Shown here piece by piece: positions 11,945-23,460 of a DNA stretch of 64,000 bases (its first letter is position 1; every line of letters starts with the position of its first letter). Source of the stretch: Diploptera punctata (taxonomy: Eukaryota; Arthropoda; Insecta; Blattodea; Blaberidae); assembly GCA_030220185.1 (NCBI GenBank), contig JASPKZ010002332.1:930001-994000 (forward strand), written 5' to 3'. The translations under genes and the position numbers were made by a program. The notes beneath the pieces are model-generated. The model had not been told where the DNA came from, searched no databases, and saw nothing but the letters and a program-made list of their open reading frames with translations.

Positions 11945-12945
11945 AGTAGACTTATAATGGTGCTAAATGGCACAAAGGGTAGGGTGCGTGTATGCAACAG
12001 TTTTCGGACACTTTTGAAATCCAGAATGGGTTGAAACAAGGATATGCACTGTCTCCTCTACTATTTAATTTTGTACTAGACCATTCCATGAAATCTTTAG
12101 AGGATGAGGAAGGCCTACAACTCAATGGTATTAATAAGCTGTTAGTTTTTGCTGATGGCCGATAGCGAGGAGATACTAAAGGATAACACACACACACACT
12201 ATTGAGTAACACTAAGAAATTAGGACTGGAAGTAAATATCAATAAAACTAAATATATGGTCACACGTAGAAATTCATTATATAATGGAAATGGACAGCTA
12301 ATGACAAATGAGGGAAATTTTGAGAAAGTGGCTGAATGTAAATACCTAGGAACAATAATCACAAATAAGAATGCGATGCACAAAGAAATTAAACATAGGC
12401 TCAATTCTGGATATGCGTGCTATTATGCATTGCAGGGACTTTTGATATCCCAACTTCCTTCAAAAAATATATAAAACTATTATTCTACCAGTTATATTAT
12501 ATGGGTGCGAAACATTGACTCTTACTTGAAGGGAGGAAAGGAGATTACGAGCATTTGAGAATAAAGTACTTAGGGAATTCTTTGGACCAAAGAGAGATGA
12601 ACAGACAGGTGAGTGGAAAGACTACATAACAATGAACTACATGGTCTTTATAAGGAAACCAGATATAATAAGAAGAGTTAAGTCTCGTAGACCGCGATGG
12701 GCAGGACATGTTGCGCGTATGGGGAATGAAAGGCGTGCATGGAAGCTTCTTGTAGGAAAGCCAGAGGGAAAATGCCCAGTTGGTAGACCAAGAATGAGCT
12801 GGGAGAATAACATTAACCATGACTTGAGGGAAGTGGATTATACAGAGGATGATTGGAAAGCATTAGCTCAGGATAGGGATGGTATGGAGAGCTTATGTCC
12901 GCGCGGCCATGAACCTACGGGTTCGATAGTGCCAGTGAGTAAGTA
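11945..12945 (+). mobile_element. RTE-like LINE copy 1, 5'-truncated
   Basis: RT palm with NGLKQGYALSPLLFNFVLDH (12020-12085), then the catalytic block damaged to LVFADG by a short deletion at about 12155. LGLEVNINKTKYMVTRRN and ECKYLGTIITNKNAMHKEIK follow. The C-terminal domain has SRRPRWAGHVARMGNERRAW (12690-12745) and ends with GRPRMSWENN. The 3' end is 'gggttcgatagtgccagtga' plus (GTAA)n, an RTE-like short-repeat tail. Similar proteins are annotated as RTE-clade endonuclease-reverse transcriptases in Lepidoptera. The endonuclease is missing. Confidence 0.88.
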
Positions 12946-13424
12946 AGTAATTTTATTTTACTTAGCAGAGTTAAGACTTAAGACTTTTTATTTCACTTAA
13001 CTTTATCAGAAATTAATACTTTTCGATAAATCCAGATAAAAGGAATTGTGGCTTTACAGAAACCGGGAGAAATACATATGTAGCAGTTCAGTAATATAAC
13101 TTCCCAACATTCTAATTCTCTATACCGTAACTATAGCTATACTCTTGAACTCATCGAAAGAGATAGACTGCCGACATTAACTTCCTTTGATAGAAATTTA
13201 AAACTTTTTTTTTGTAATCTTTTTCAGCGGATAAATTGACAGTTTCTGATTCTTTGCCTCTCTAGTAATGTTAACTTTATCAATTTTAGTTTGTTTTGAA
13301 TAAATACCTACTTATAAAATGTGTATTCTATGTTATGATATGATTTCATATTATATTGGTTGAGTGGAAGAGAAGGACTTATGGTCTTAACTCTGACAGT
13401 TTAAATAAATAAATAATTAAATAA
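12946..13424. other. Unassigned DNA ending in a LINE-tail-like block
   Basis: At about 13358-13415 the motif 'gagtggaagagaaggactta' followed by AAATAAATA also occurs near 60115-60170. It probably marks the 3' end of some retroelement that leads into an ATT array. Confidence 0.5.
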
Positions 13425-13606
13425 TAATATTATTATTGTTTATTATTATCATTATCATTGTTATTATGATTGTCATTATTGTCATTATCATTATTATTAT
13501 CATTATTATTATTATTATTATGAGTATTATTATCATTATTATTATTATCATTATTATTATTATCAGTATTATTATCATTATCATTATTATCATCATTATC
13601 ATTATC

Positions 13607-13662
<56 letters not shown>

Positions 13663-13663
13663 C

Positions 13664-13719
<56 letters not shown>

Positions 13720-13733
13720 TATTATTATTATTA
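13425..13733. repeat. (ATT)n/(ATC)n microsatellite, about 310 bp
   Basis: Triplets of ATT interrupted by ATC and GTC blocks. This is the longest triplet array in the window. A 132-codon frame over it is an artefact. Confidence 0.96.
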
Positions 13734-14342
13734 AGGAAATAAAAATTAAGTTTTACAAAAAAGAATCTCCTGGTAAAACTACTACAACAGATTTATACAT
13801 AGTTCCGGAATTCCATAAGTATTTACGTTGTTAAGTATATTGGAAAGTAGCAGCGAGAAATCATTGAAATGCTGATGAGCAGTGTTGTACTACCGTGTGT
13901 GACAAACTTGTGGCTCTTCGTGACCTCAGAACATGTGACCTCGCACCTTAAAGACACTAAGCTTTGGCTACCGCAATGTGGAGAAAGTTGGGGAATCCCT
14001 CATCCGGAAACACTAGGAATGTAGATGTAAAACTGTTAATGAAACTGCACGATTTATAGTGACGCAAGAATTACACCGTATAATTTACGCTCTTCATCAC
14101 GAAGCTCATTGACCAAACAAAGACTTTCAGTAAGCATCTGCAAAGCGCCTTATATCAGCATTACGAATCGGGCTTTGTCAACTTTCGTGTAGTTTACTTC
14201 AATTTTAAATATATGGCCGTGGTCTGGCAGTTAAAAAACTTTCTCGATTTTTCGTCAACTGCTGCTGCATTTGACAGGAGGATGCGCTCTTCCGATGTTA
14301 ACTTCTCAGCTAACAAAATTCCTTTCATTAACTAACTTACTG
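13734..14342. other. Unassigned DNA
   Basis: Nothing recognised on either strand. Confidence 0.45.
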
Positions 14343-15326
14343 ATACTATTAAACCAGTAGGTTCATGGCCGCGCGGACATAAGCTCTCCATACATGCCTA
14401 TCCTGAGAATGTTTTCCAATCATTCCCTGTATAGTCTACTTCCCTCAAATCGTAGTTGATTTTATTTACCTACCTCATTCTTGGTCTACCAAATGGGCGT
14501 TTTCCTTATGGTCTTCACTACGAGAAACTTCCATGCACTTTTTTTCATTCCCATTCGTGCCACATGTCCTGCCCATCGCAATCTACGATATTTAACGGGT
14601 TCTTATTATAACTGACTTCCTATAAAGACACGTAGCTCTTTTATGTAGTGTTCTCCATTTACCTCTGTTCATCTCTCTTTGGTCCAAAAATTTTCCTAAG
14701 AACTTTATGTCTTAATGAGAACGCACCCCAGTCGTACAACCCGTTGTATGACATCGTCAAAAACAAGTCAGTTGCTACTAAAGACACATCGAGTCTACAA
14801 CGTTTTAACCCACAACAATTAGTGGCAGATACGCACCCTGCTGACGATGGAAGTTAACTTCCGAAAGGCCTCCAGATAATATTTTAAATATAATATTTTA
14901 ACACAATTGAGGACGACGGCACCTGCCAAAAAGGTACATATTTTAAGTTTTTATCTCAAGATCTTTATTCTCAAATACTCGTAATATCCTTTCCTCCCTT
15001 AAAGTAAGAGTCCATGTTTCGTATCCATATAGACTGATATAATTAGTAGAACAGCAGTTCTATATATTTTCAGTTTAACATTTTTTTAAATGAATTGGGG
15101 CGGCAAGAGTCTCTGTAATGCATAATAGCATGCCATTTCCAGAATTGAGCCTATGTTTAATTTCTTTGTGCATCTCATTCCTATTTGTAATTATTGTTCC
15201 TAGATATTTAAATTTAGCTACTTCTTCAAAAATTCCCTCATTTGTAATTAGTTGCCCATTTTCATTATATAATATATTTCTATGCGTGGCCATATATTTA
15301 GTTTTATTGATGTTTACTATGTCCAC
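14343..15326 (-). mobile_element. RTE-like LINE copy 2, split by a 254-bp insert
   Basis: On the minus strand it runs from KYMATHRNILYNENGQL (15300-15250) through KFKYLGTIITNRNEMHKEIK to a degenerate C-terminal domain. It ends at the same 3' terminus as the 11945-12945 copy ('catgaacctactggttta', then GTTA repeats). The ETWTLTLREERILRVFENK region is cut at 14962/14709 by an insert flanked by CTTTAT duplications. Confidence 0.85.
14709..14962 (+). mobile_element. Hammerhead-like retroelement insert (254 bp)
   Basis: It interrupts the RTE copy precisely, with CTTTAT at 14703-14708 and 14963-14968. On the plus strand: CTGACGA at 14841-14847, hairpin GGAAG/CTTCC at 14849-14862, GAAA at 14863-14866, the self-complementary AGGCCT at 14866-14871, then C at 14872. 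CAG (14873-14875) can pair with CTG (14838-14840). The distal part ('ttgaggacgacgg') matches the foldback at 38457-38787, so the two are one family. Unlike that copy, this one is not a palindrome. Confidence 0.72.
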
Positions 15327-15387
15327 GATTTTATAATATTATTGATTCCTGACAATTGTAGAAAACACTGAGAAGTCACTGTACAGT

Positions 15388-15627
15388 ATTCGTAAATTAA
15401 AGTCATTTTACATCTTACCTCATATTTCATGTTTCTTTAAACTCGGGAACTAGTTTTCAAGAGAACCATCTCTCTCATTTTCAACCGACATTATGATTCA
15501 TAAACTAGTTCCCATTATAATGTCAGTTGAAAAACGAGAGAGATGATTCTCTTGAAAACTAGTTCCCGTGTTTAAAGAAACATGAAATATGAAGTAAGAT
15601 GTAAAAATGATTCATTAATTTACGAAT
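15388..15627. repeat. Long palindrome (arms of about 105 bp, 22-bp spacer)
   Basis: The arms 15388-15494 and 15517-15627 are inverted copies with a few mismatches and a small indel. The spacer at 15495-15516 repeats part of the arm ('aactagttccc'). Unlike the other foldbacks I see no clear target duplication. A TTGAAAA ... hairpin ... GAAAAC pattern is present, but the flanking stem does not pair, so hammerhead similarity is weak. Confidence 0.85.
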
Positions 15628-16647
15628 TAAGAACCTCATAACATTATGTCCTATATTTAACTATGAAAGTCATTGTATTGATTATGAAGGCATGGTTATC
15701 GTTCAGATATTTATTAAATATCAAGGATTTTCAATCATTAATTTGGAAAAACTTTTCAACAAGTGACGCGACTTTTTTATCGCAACCATATACCATGCGC
15801 ATGCGCCAGCAGACGCTTAGCGGACAGGAAAACACCCCAAACATGTGTGCAAAATAATAACCCCAATATTGAAGCCCCTTAAACTTAAAAAGCTAACCAA
15901 AATATAAATATTCACTGTAACTAGATTGATGTCTTAAACTAAAAAAAGCTAACCAAAATAAAATATTCTAACCAGAGATATCCTAGATAGGAGTTTGATC
16001 ATATTTAGCAATAATAGATTAACAGACCCTTTCCAAGGGGTAATGGAAGACATTAGATAAGTGTATCCTGTATTTTAATTATTAGTGTGGTTTTTGTGTT
16101 AATAGTGCGTTTAGTGTAAATAGTTAATTAAAATACACTAATCTATAAGTCTATGTTGGCTGTATTGTAATAAGTTGAAGTTAGATATGTTGGGCGCATT
16201 GAAACATGGAATATTCGTGAAAATCAATATCATTATGGTACGTATCTAGTTGCATATTGTAAAGTAATATATCCGAATAATCATTAGTAAACTTTAAAAG
16301 CGCCTTAAGTAGTAGTAAATGACTTCAAAATTAAACCGTAAGATTAGAATTTGACAGGAGTTGATTGAGGTTTTTAAACGTCGCGACACATGTTGGAACT
16401 TTGAGTCGTTCTCTCTGTATAAAACATAATCTGAACCACGACAACGGCCTTATAATTTTATTGCTTCCATAAAAACTATAAAAATGTCGCCATTCAGCAA
16501 CTGTGTAAACTAACTTTCTTTTGTTGAATAAATCGATTGTAACCAGTTTCGTTGCGAGCAAATAGAAATTGCGGCTGCTAGAGCAATTTTCATTTTTTTT
16601 CCACTGCCAATGATCTGATTTGTTAGTTGACGGAATGTCTTTCTTTT
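15628..16647. other. Unassigned DNA
   Basis: A short direct repeat ('aaagctaaccaaaat', near 15893 and 15947) is the only structure seen. The 112-codon minus-strand frame at 16331-16669 has no recognised motif. Confidence 0.45.
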
Positions 16648-17455
16648 GACTATTTAACTTATGCCTCAAATGGGAATCAATGACCGATTATGTTTCAATG
16701 AAATTTGTCTTACAACCAATCACAGTCGTGTTTCACCTCGATATTTATCTATTTCTGTTTATCATATTAAAGAAAGCTCCTCCTTTTTTAATATTCTGAA
16801 CATGTCAGAGCATTATTTTGCAGTGACTGACTCTCTAACAAATACGTTGAATGTAGCCAATAATGAACAGATTCCTTCGACCTACACATTTGATAATTTT
16901 GTGTTTAATAATTGTGTTTTTAAATACTGATTTTACTGAGTTGTTTCCGAAAAAAGTTAATAGCATATAATCTTCTTGTATCTTGTAAGTCCATGTTTCC
17001 CTTATCAGATATTTAGGCGCTCTCCCCTACAGGGAAGAATTTGAATCATAATAATTTAGTTACACTTGTTTTCGTATACATGTCATTTGAGTGGTCCGTG
17101 GTCAGCGTTCCGCCTCATACTGACATCTAGGAAACAAAGGTTGGTTATAATATACAGTTTGATGTGTTTCATTATTTTCTTCACTAGGGTACATTCTTAC
17201 AATATTGCGATCATATTTGGCAATAAATAGTATGATCAAGTTGCAGTGATGAACAAATGAAACATAAACAAACATTTCTAATTTGTTTTCAAACATCGCC
17301 GTTTACATTAAATATATAAATATTTTTAAATAACTATATTTAAATAATGATTAGTGAGTAAACTTAATTTTATTCGTTAAATAGTCCTAACAAATGCCAC
17401 TCTTGATTTCCAATTCCTCTAGATAAATTCACTCGTGGCATTACTTATGGTAATC
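16648..17455 (+). mobile_element. Inverted-repeat element (MITE-like) copy C, SINE inside
   Basis: It begins GACTATTTAAC (16648) and carries the inverted match GTTAAATAGTC (17376-17386). After that comes the shared end 'actcgtggcattacttatg' near 17455. The interior has 'aaccaatcacagtcgtgttt' like the copies at 25345, 26031 and 61329. A 174-bp SINE A fragment is inserted at 16972-17145. No coding capacity. Confidence 0.8.
16972..17145 (-). mobile_element. SINE family A 3' fragment nested in the MITE
   Basis: Reverse-orientation body and 3' end of SINE A ('gtcagcgttccgcctcatac', then 'tgacatctaggaaac'). It is flanked by TATAAT at 16966-16971 and 17146-17151, a likely target duplication. The uninterrupted copy at 61329-61966 shows the empty site. 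Confidence 0.8.
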
Positions 17456-17458
17456 AAG

Positions 17459-17800
17459 TCACATGCTGTAGCCGAGCCGTTTAAGGCATAATCCATTGGT
17501 GCAGAGCTAAGGTACGTGCGCCGGTTCAAGTTTGTGGGGGAAGAAATGTTCTCATAGAATTTCAGTCAGTATGGGGTAGGTGCCCACCCAACATCGTGCG
17601 GAATTTGGTTAGCTACACTAAGTAGCAGCTACAGGTTGAGAAAAACAGCTATAACGATTGAAGGGCCCGATATGTTGACCATATGTCACTCCTATACTAT
17701 GTTATTGTTCATCTCTGCGAGTGACACATGTGGATGTGAGTCTAGTAGACGGTTGGTAGGTCAAGGGCCTTTCAACCTGTAGCGCACTGGTGTTGTAGTT
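17459..17800 (+). mobile_element. SINE family B, full length
   Basis: A tRNA-like head ('tgctgtagccgagccgttta', then 'gcgccggttcaagttt' as B box) leads into the body (cagtatggggtaggtgccca) and the tail ending near 'gtagcgcactggtg'. Length is about 340 bp. The heads are tRNA-related, typical of pol III SINEs mobilised by a LINE. It lies just 3' of the MITE copy. Confidence 0.85.
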
Positions 17801-17875
17801 CTTTCATTATTACTGTATTAAATCGTAAACACAGTTTTGCCATTGATACAGATAATTTTGAAACAGACTATTCAC

Positions 17876-18270
17876 CGCGGTGGACTAATGGTTATGCTCC
17901 TTGTCTCTGGTCCCGAGGGTCGTGGGTTCAAACCCGGCCGGGGTCGATGGATTTTTAGGATGGAAAAATCCAAGGAGCAAGTCCTCCGGGAGGGACTTTA
18001 AGCCGTGGGTCCCGAGTCAGAAGATTTTCAGGCTCGTAAAAGATCCTTAAGCCTGAATGAAAAGTCCTCTAAGCAAAATTTACCGAATTTTCCCGTCCTA
18101 GTACTACCTTGGTTTCCTAGATGTCAGTATGAGGCGGAACGCTGACCACGGACCACTCAAAATGACATCTATACGAAAACAAGTATAACTAAATTAGTAT
18201 GGTTCAAATTCTTCCCTGTAGGGGGACAACGCCTAAATCTCTGTTAAGGGAAAACATGGGCTTACAAAAA
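17876..18270 (+). mobile_element. SINE family A, full length with tRNA-like head
   Basis: The head has an A-box-like 'tggactaatggttatgctcc' and a B box 'gggttcaaacccggcc'. The body then contains an unusual inverted pair 'ggatggaaaaatccaagg' and 'ctccgggaggga', and a 3' half with 'gaggcggaacgctgacc'. About 390 bp. It serves as the reference for the copies at 2783, 16972 and 24699. Confidence 0.88.
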
Positions 18271-18439
18271 AAAACACAGTACTGATGGTTGTAAATTACC
18301 GTTAAGCACCATTGCATCCTTGTTTATTATGAGTTGATCAGTGAAGAGGAAGCATTTACCTTGAGTTTTCAACATGGACTGAGGTGAATACGAAAATTTC
18401 CAGATTCTAAAGAAGCCAGAATATTTGTCTACAGGACTA

Positions 18440-19060
18440 TCTAACAATTTATTCATATTAGATCTGTTAAGTATCGTCCGTGGCAAGATCGCCCTGAAAC
18501 TGAAATAACTCCTGCTGTGCAGAAAGCAGTGGCAGGTCGTATTCGCCGAAATTATTTTCGGGAAACTGCCAGTAGAGTTGAACATGTAAAAAAATCAATA
18601 TCCAGACTACTCACAGAGGACCTTGGACCGACGGCTGATGAAGCAGAGAAAGTTAAGATACCGATATCTCCTCCGGCGGTACCCTAATTGGACACCGAGA
18701 TATCATCTTCAATGATGAGAAATGTTTCACCATCGAGGAGAGTTTTAATCAGTAAAATTACGGGATGTGTGTCTCAAATTCTCGGAAAGCTTATAAAATA
18801 GCTCCGAAAATTCAGTGGGCCCATCACCGCTCTTTAGACACGGTTTGGGTTATTCTGGTCCAGTATATTTTATGAGAAGGGGTTAAAACAAATATAAAAT
18901 TTTATGAAAACATTATTTGTAAGAATTGCCTCCCCACAATCGACGGCTTGAAGGGTGGCTTGGAGTCAGAAGTGGGGTAATTTCTCAATTGAGACAATGC
19001 GTACTACAATAGAAGAATGTCCCGAAATACCATGTCTGTGCAAAAGGTGAGCATTTTAAA
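18440..19060 (+). pseudogene. Tc1/mariner-type transposase remnant
   Basis: Translation across frameshifts gives an HTH-side segment (RETASRVEHVKKSISRLLTE), then HRDIIFNDEKCFTIEESFNQ at 18693-18752. The first catalytic Asp lies in the FNDEK motif. Further on come a VWVILVQYI region and GVKTNIKFYENIICKNCL. The order matches mariner-like DDE/D transposases. The last part near 18990, with QDNAPAH expected, is corrupted. I found no terminal repeats. Confidence 0.72.
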
Positions 19061-19582
19061 AACTGATAGATGATAAATGTGTGGAATATATTGGAATTTA
19101 ATATACTAAAATTAGAATCTCAAGTCATTGTTTAGTTTCCTTTTAAAAACTGTATATCAGTATATACGGCTAGATTAGATACATACCAAGTTTGGTTGAA
19201 GCAGCTAGAGCGTGTTTATTTTATTTCAGTCTTCTTTTGAGACTCTTAAACATCTATAGTCATATCGAATTTGATTTTTGAGTTATATCATTAGACTATG
19301 TTGGCTATGTCCATTATGTGCATTCATGTCTAGGCTTTGTCCATTGTTGTGCATTTATGTTTCTTGTGTGAATATTAATTTTAAATAAATATAAAAACTT
19401 GATTACGGATGAAATTGGTCATGGTAATAAATTATAACCTTGCATTTGACTTGAAAACAAGAAAACCACGAAAACACTTCATTCAGGTTGGCCAACCTCA
19501 GGATTTGAATTCGTGAACCTCTCGAATGCGAATCTCAAAAGCTATCTCAGACAACTAGTATCAGGTAACCTGATACGCAATT
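19061..19582. other. Unassigned DNA
   Basis: Short TTGTCCATT/GTGCATT repetition near 19305-19360. The 3' end contains CTGATACGCAATT, the target duplicated by the foldback insert. Confidence 0.5.
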
Positions 19583-19823
19583 ATAATTACAAAAAAAAAA
19601 TAAACGTTATCTCAGTCAAAACATAAATATATTGTGTCGACGTTTCAATCTCCTTATGTGAGATCATTTTCAAGACATTTATAAACAGCCATGTCTTGAA
19701 AATGATCTCACATAAGGAGATTGAAACGTCGACACAATAAATTTATGTTTTGACTGAGATAACGTTTATTTTTTTGTAATTATAATATTAATTACTCTCA
19801 GTGAAAAATAATTTAAAAAAAGT
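19583..19823 (+). mobile_element. Foldback element with hammerhead-like core (241 bp)
   Basis: Near-perfect arms 19580-19677 and 19692-19786 surround a 14-bp spacer. A short right extension reaches 19823. CTGATACGCAATT (13 bp) occurs at 19570-19582 and 19824-19836 as a target duplication. Core on plus: TTGAAAA at 19696-19702, hairpin GATCTC/GAGATT (19704-19722), GAAA at 19723, self-complementary ACGT, C19730. TGTC (19692-19695) pairs with GACA (19731-19734). No coding capacity. Confidence 0.85.
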
Positions 19824-20272
19824 CTGATACGCAATTGTCCGATTTCGCTGAATAGTGAACTCTTAACTATTCATATGTACAAACATGCCATTTCTTTGCG
19901 AGAAAAAAAAATTATAGCCACTTTTACATTTTTCGCTTCCAAGTAAACCCTATTCTTAGCGGTCGGGTTTCATAGATTTTTGGAAAATATATTTATCGTT
20001 TTATTTCAATGGGATATATCGAGTTTCTTAGCGAAAAAAATATAATATTGTTTCTCCTAGAGCGATGTTTAAATTGATGTTACTGATTAGGCTCTACTCC
20101 TACTGGTCCGATTTTGCTTATTAACGAACTTTACCTTACTTTTCTTAACTGAATGCTATTGCCGAGGTTGTTTCCTAAAATAAACAAGAATTGCGCCCAT
20201 TATAATTTTCACACGCGAATTCGCGCGCGCACACCCAGACACACACATTTTTTCATGGTCATTTTCGCTGTC
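19824..20272. other. Unassigned DNA with a short CA/CG tract
   Basis: A GCGCGCACAC tract lies at about 20226-20248. Nothing else recognised. Confidence 0.5.
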
Positions 20273-21345
20273 TAATAAGTAGGATCAAGTTATATAGTAT
20301 CCTGCTAGAGTTTGGAATCCCTAAAAAGTTAGTTAGACTGTGTCTAAATGACACAAAGAGTAGGGTGCGTGTAGGCAAACAGTTTTCGGATACTTTTGAA
20401 ATCCACAATGGAATGAAGCAAGGAGATGCACTATCTCCTATACTATTTAATTTTGTATTAGAGCATGCCATCAAATCTTTAGAGGAATAAAAAGGTCTAC
20501 AACTCAATGGCATTAATAAGCTGTTAGTTTATGTTGATGATGTATTACTATTGGGCGATAGCGAGGAGATACTAAAGGCCAACACGCACACACTACAGAG
20601 TAACACTAAGAAATTGGGACTGGAAGTAAATATCAATAAAACTAAATATATGGTCACACATAGAAATAATTATATAATGAAAATGGGCAGCTAATGACAA
20701 ATGAGGGAAATTTTGAGGAAGTGGCTGAATTAAAATACCTAAGAACAATAATCACAAACAGGAATGAGATGCACAAGGAAATTAAACATAGGCTCAATTC
20801 TGGAAATGCGTGCTATTATGCATTACAGAGACTCTTGACTTCCCAACTCCTTTCAAAAAACGTTAAATTGAAAAAATATAAAACTATTATTCTACCAGTT
20901 ATATTATATGGATGTGAAACATGGACTCTCACTTTAACGGAGGAAAGGAGATTACTAGTATCTGAGAATAAAGTTCTTAGAACAATTTTTGGACCAAAGA
21001 GAGATGAAGAGACAGGTGAATGGAGACTACTGCATAACAGTGAATTACATGGTCTTTATAGGAAACCAGATATAATAAGAACAGTTAAGTCTCGTAGACT
21101 GCGATGGGCAGGAAATGTGGCACGAATGGGGAATGAAAGACGTGCATGGAAGCTTCTTGTAGGAAAACCAGAGGGAAAACGCCCAGTTGGTAGAACAAGA
21201 ATGAGGTGGGAGAATAACAACTATGATTTGAGGGAATTAGATTATACAGGGGTTGATTGGAAAACATTGGCTCAGGATAGGGATGTATGGAGAGCTTATG
21301 TCCGCGCGGCCATGAACCTACGGGTTCTATAGTGCCAGTGAGTTA
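20273..21345 (+). mobile_element. RTE-like LINE copy 3, best preserved
   Basis: RT region: LLEFGIPKKLVRLCLN, IHNGMKQGDALSPILFNFVLEH, then LVYVDDVLLLGDSEEIL at 20524-20574, keeping YxDD with Val where Ala is usual. One stop (after AIKSLEE) and one frameshift near 20665 interrupt it. From 20694 a 212-codon frame is open: ELKYLRTIITNRNEMHKEIK, YGCETWTLTLTEERRLLV, SRRLRWAGNVARMGNERRAW, GRTRMRWENNNYDLRELDY. The 3' end reads 'gggttctatagtgccagtga' plus GTTA repeats. The endonuclease and RT 5' part are missing. Confidence 0.9.
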
Positions 21346-21349
21346 GTTA

Positions 21350-22520
21350 ATAAATCGGATCCAAGAAGATAATTTGTATGCATAAAATCTTAATAAAAGG
21401 GCTACTAACTGAGATATACATTTACTTTTTGTCGATTTAACTAAAGCATATGATAGTATTCCTAAAAAGAGTTATGGGAAACTTTAGACAATTAATCTTT
21501 TAGATTAATAGAAGCTACAAAATCATTATACAAAGTATCAATGTCGAAAATAAAAGTTGAAAATCATATACCAGAGGGATTTACTGTTACAAAAGGTTTA
21601 AGGCAGGGTTGCAGTTTATCTCCAACACTATTCAAAATTTATCTTGAAAGAGTACTAAGAGACGGAGGAAAAAGACATCAAAAAATGGGCATACCAATCC
21701 AAAATACGCATGTGTATTCATTGAATTTTGCAGACGACCAGATATTAATAGCACACGACCATGATGACATAGAATGTATAGCAAGAAAACTAAAAGAAGA
21801 ATATGAAAAATGGGGAATTTATATACATATAGAGAATACTAAATACTCGTATCAATGTATAGGAGAAGAAATGGAAAATATAAATTTCAACAATGGAGAA
21901 GAACTAAAACTTAGTATTGAATGTACTTATTTAGGAACAAAATTAGACCATTCAGGCGATAACACAATGGAAATTAAAAATTGAATCGCTAAAAAAAAAC
22001 AATAAATGCTCTAAACTCTCTTTGGTGGAGCAAAAATATTACAAAAAATAGAAAATTAAAAATATATCAAACCATAGTACAGAGCGTTATAACATATGGC
22101 GTTGAATTTTGCAAATTCCTACCAGGGAAATGAAAATAATTTTAAGTACAGAAATGGATGTTTTAAGAAGATCAGATGGAAAATCTAGAATGGATAGAAT
22201 ACGAAATAAAGAAATAAGGAAAATTATGGGTGTACAAGAGGAGCCGGGCATCACAGAAATTATAGAAAAGAAACGATTGCAGTGGTATGGCCTTGTCAAA
22301 AGAATGCCAGAGCAAAAATTGTCTAAAATTGCTATGGAATGGATCCCAATGGAAAGGAGGAAGAGAGGAAGACCGAAGAAAACTTGAATAGAAGGTGTAC
22401 AAGCGGCTATGAACATCAGAGAATTGGAGGAAGATCAATGGATGGACAGAGAGGAATGGCGTTTGGTTTCCGGAAGACTGTGACAGCTGTCATGATACTG
22501 GATGATAATGATGATGAAAA
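21350..22520 (+). mobile_element. Second LINE family, RT and C-terminal domain
   Basis: LVDLTKAYDS-like remains near 21440, then an open frame 21541-21984. This has the RT block VTKGLRQGCSLSPTLFKIYL, the catalytic SLNFADDQILIAHDHDD (FADD) and ECTYLGTKLDHSG. After a stop, 22141-22387 carries RRSDGKSRMDRIRNKEIRKI, EKKRLQWYGLVKRM and RRKRGRPKKT. These C-terminal motifs are shared with the fragments at 50525 and 56395. 5'-truncated, no endonuclease. It directly follows the RTE copy. Confidence 0.87.
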
Positions 22521-22838
22521 ATTTAATAGCTACATTCCTATGGAATGATCTGAAATTAAATATCCATTGCATTGTAAATACGCCATGGTTGTGGTTTAGA
22601 ATTTTTTATTAAAGATATTTTATAGCTATCATGTAAAGAATACAATTATATATATATAATATAAACCGTACTCCTAATTCATACACTATTTTTGTAATGG
22701 ACTGTATAGATGACATACACACTATGCCCAGAAGACGCCGAGTATAAGATGCCTTACGCAATCAGTGAGAACTTTCATCGTAAAGCGGCCCCTACACGAT
22801 CAATATTTACGTCAATATATTGCACAATAATTGACTTT

Positions 22839-23036
22839 TCTCCCCTCTTTTCGTTTACACTGTTTTCCTTCTTGTTTTACCTTTTTGTTAACTTTTCTGT
22901 TAATCTCACGTATAGACACAAGGACAGGCACACACCCAGACCCAAGGTGAATGTTAAAATCCCCTACCCCGTCGGGAATCGAACCCGGGTCGCCGGAGTG
23001 GAAGGTAGGGACTCTATCGACTACGCCACGGCGACG
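22839..23036 (-). mobile_element. SINE family C inside the Harbinger element
   Basis: On the minus strand it begins with a tRNA-like head ('cgccgtggcgtagtcgatag', then a B box 'gggttcgattcccgacgg') and a body ending near 'agaagggaaaac'-type sequence. GACTTT at 22833-22838 and 23037-23042 is a 6-bp duplication. It lies just inside the left TIR. 198 bp. Confidence 0.82.
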
Positions 23037-23224
23037 GACTTTATTGTACAATAATATTGAGCGTCTGTAGATCACATTGAAAGATTATGCAATATATTGA
23101 GTCAATAAAAAAGTATATTTTTTTATTGTGCAATCTAGTAAATATTGCGTCGTCTGTTGACAATATTGCGCAATACAAGTTCAGTTCTGTGTTAACAGTG
23201 CTGGAATAAACATCTATCATGGCT

Positions 23225-23460
23225 ACAAAGGATGAAGAAAGGAAGTTCATTTTAGTATCGCCCTTTTTTAATTTAAGTGTAACCATTCTCAGTACTTCAT
23301 CAAATAATGTACTATCTAGACAAAAAAAAATGTGAAAATCACTTGGTTCACTAATTCTTAATTCACTAAACAGATTTTCATGAGTGTACTTATATCTTTC
23401 TTTAAACCATTCCTTAATGCACCTGTGCTTCTTTTTTCCCCCCCTTCTTTTTTGAAGCTA
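23225..23460 (-). pseudogene. Harbinger transposase remnant
   Basis: Minus-strand translation gives KKHRCIKEWF, then HENLFSELRISEPSDFHIFF. After a frameshift in a T-run comes LDSTLFDEVLRMVTLKLKKG, then DTKMN. This matches the conserved N-terminal stretch of PIF/Harbinger nucleases (W...R..., ENL..EL...P..F..F.R+....F+.LL..V...+.K.DT). The DDE catalytic core is absent. It supports the superfamily call made from the TIRs. Confidence 0.72.
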
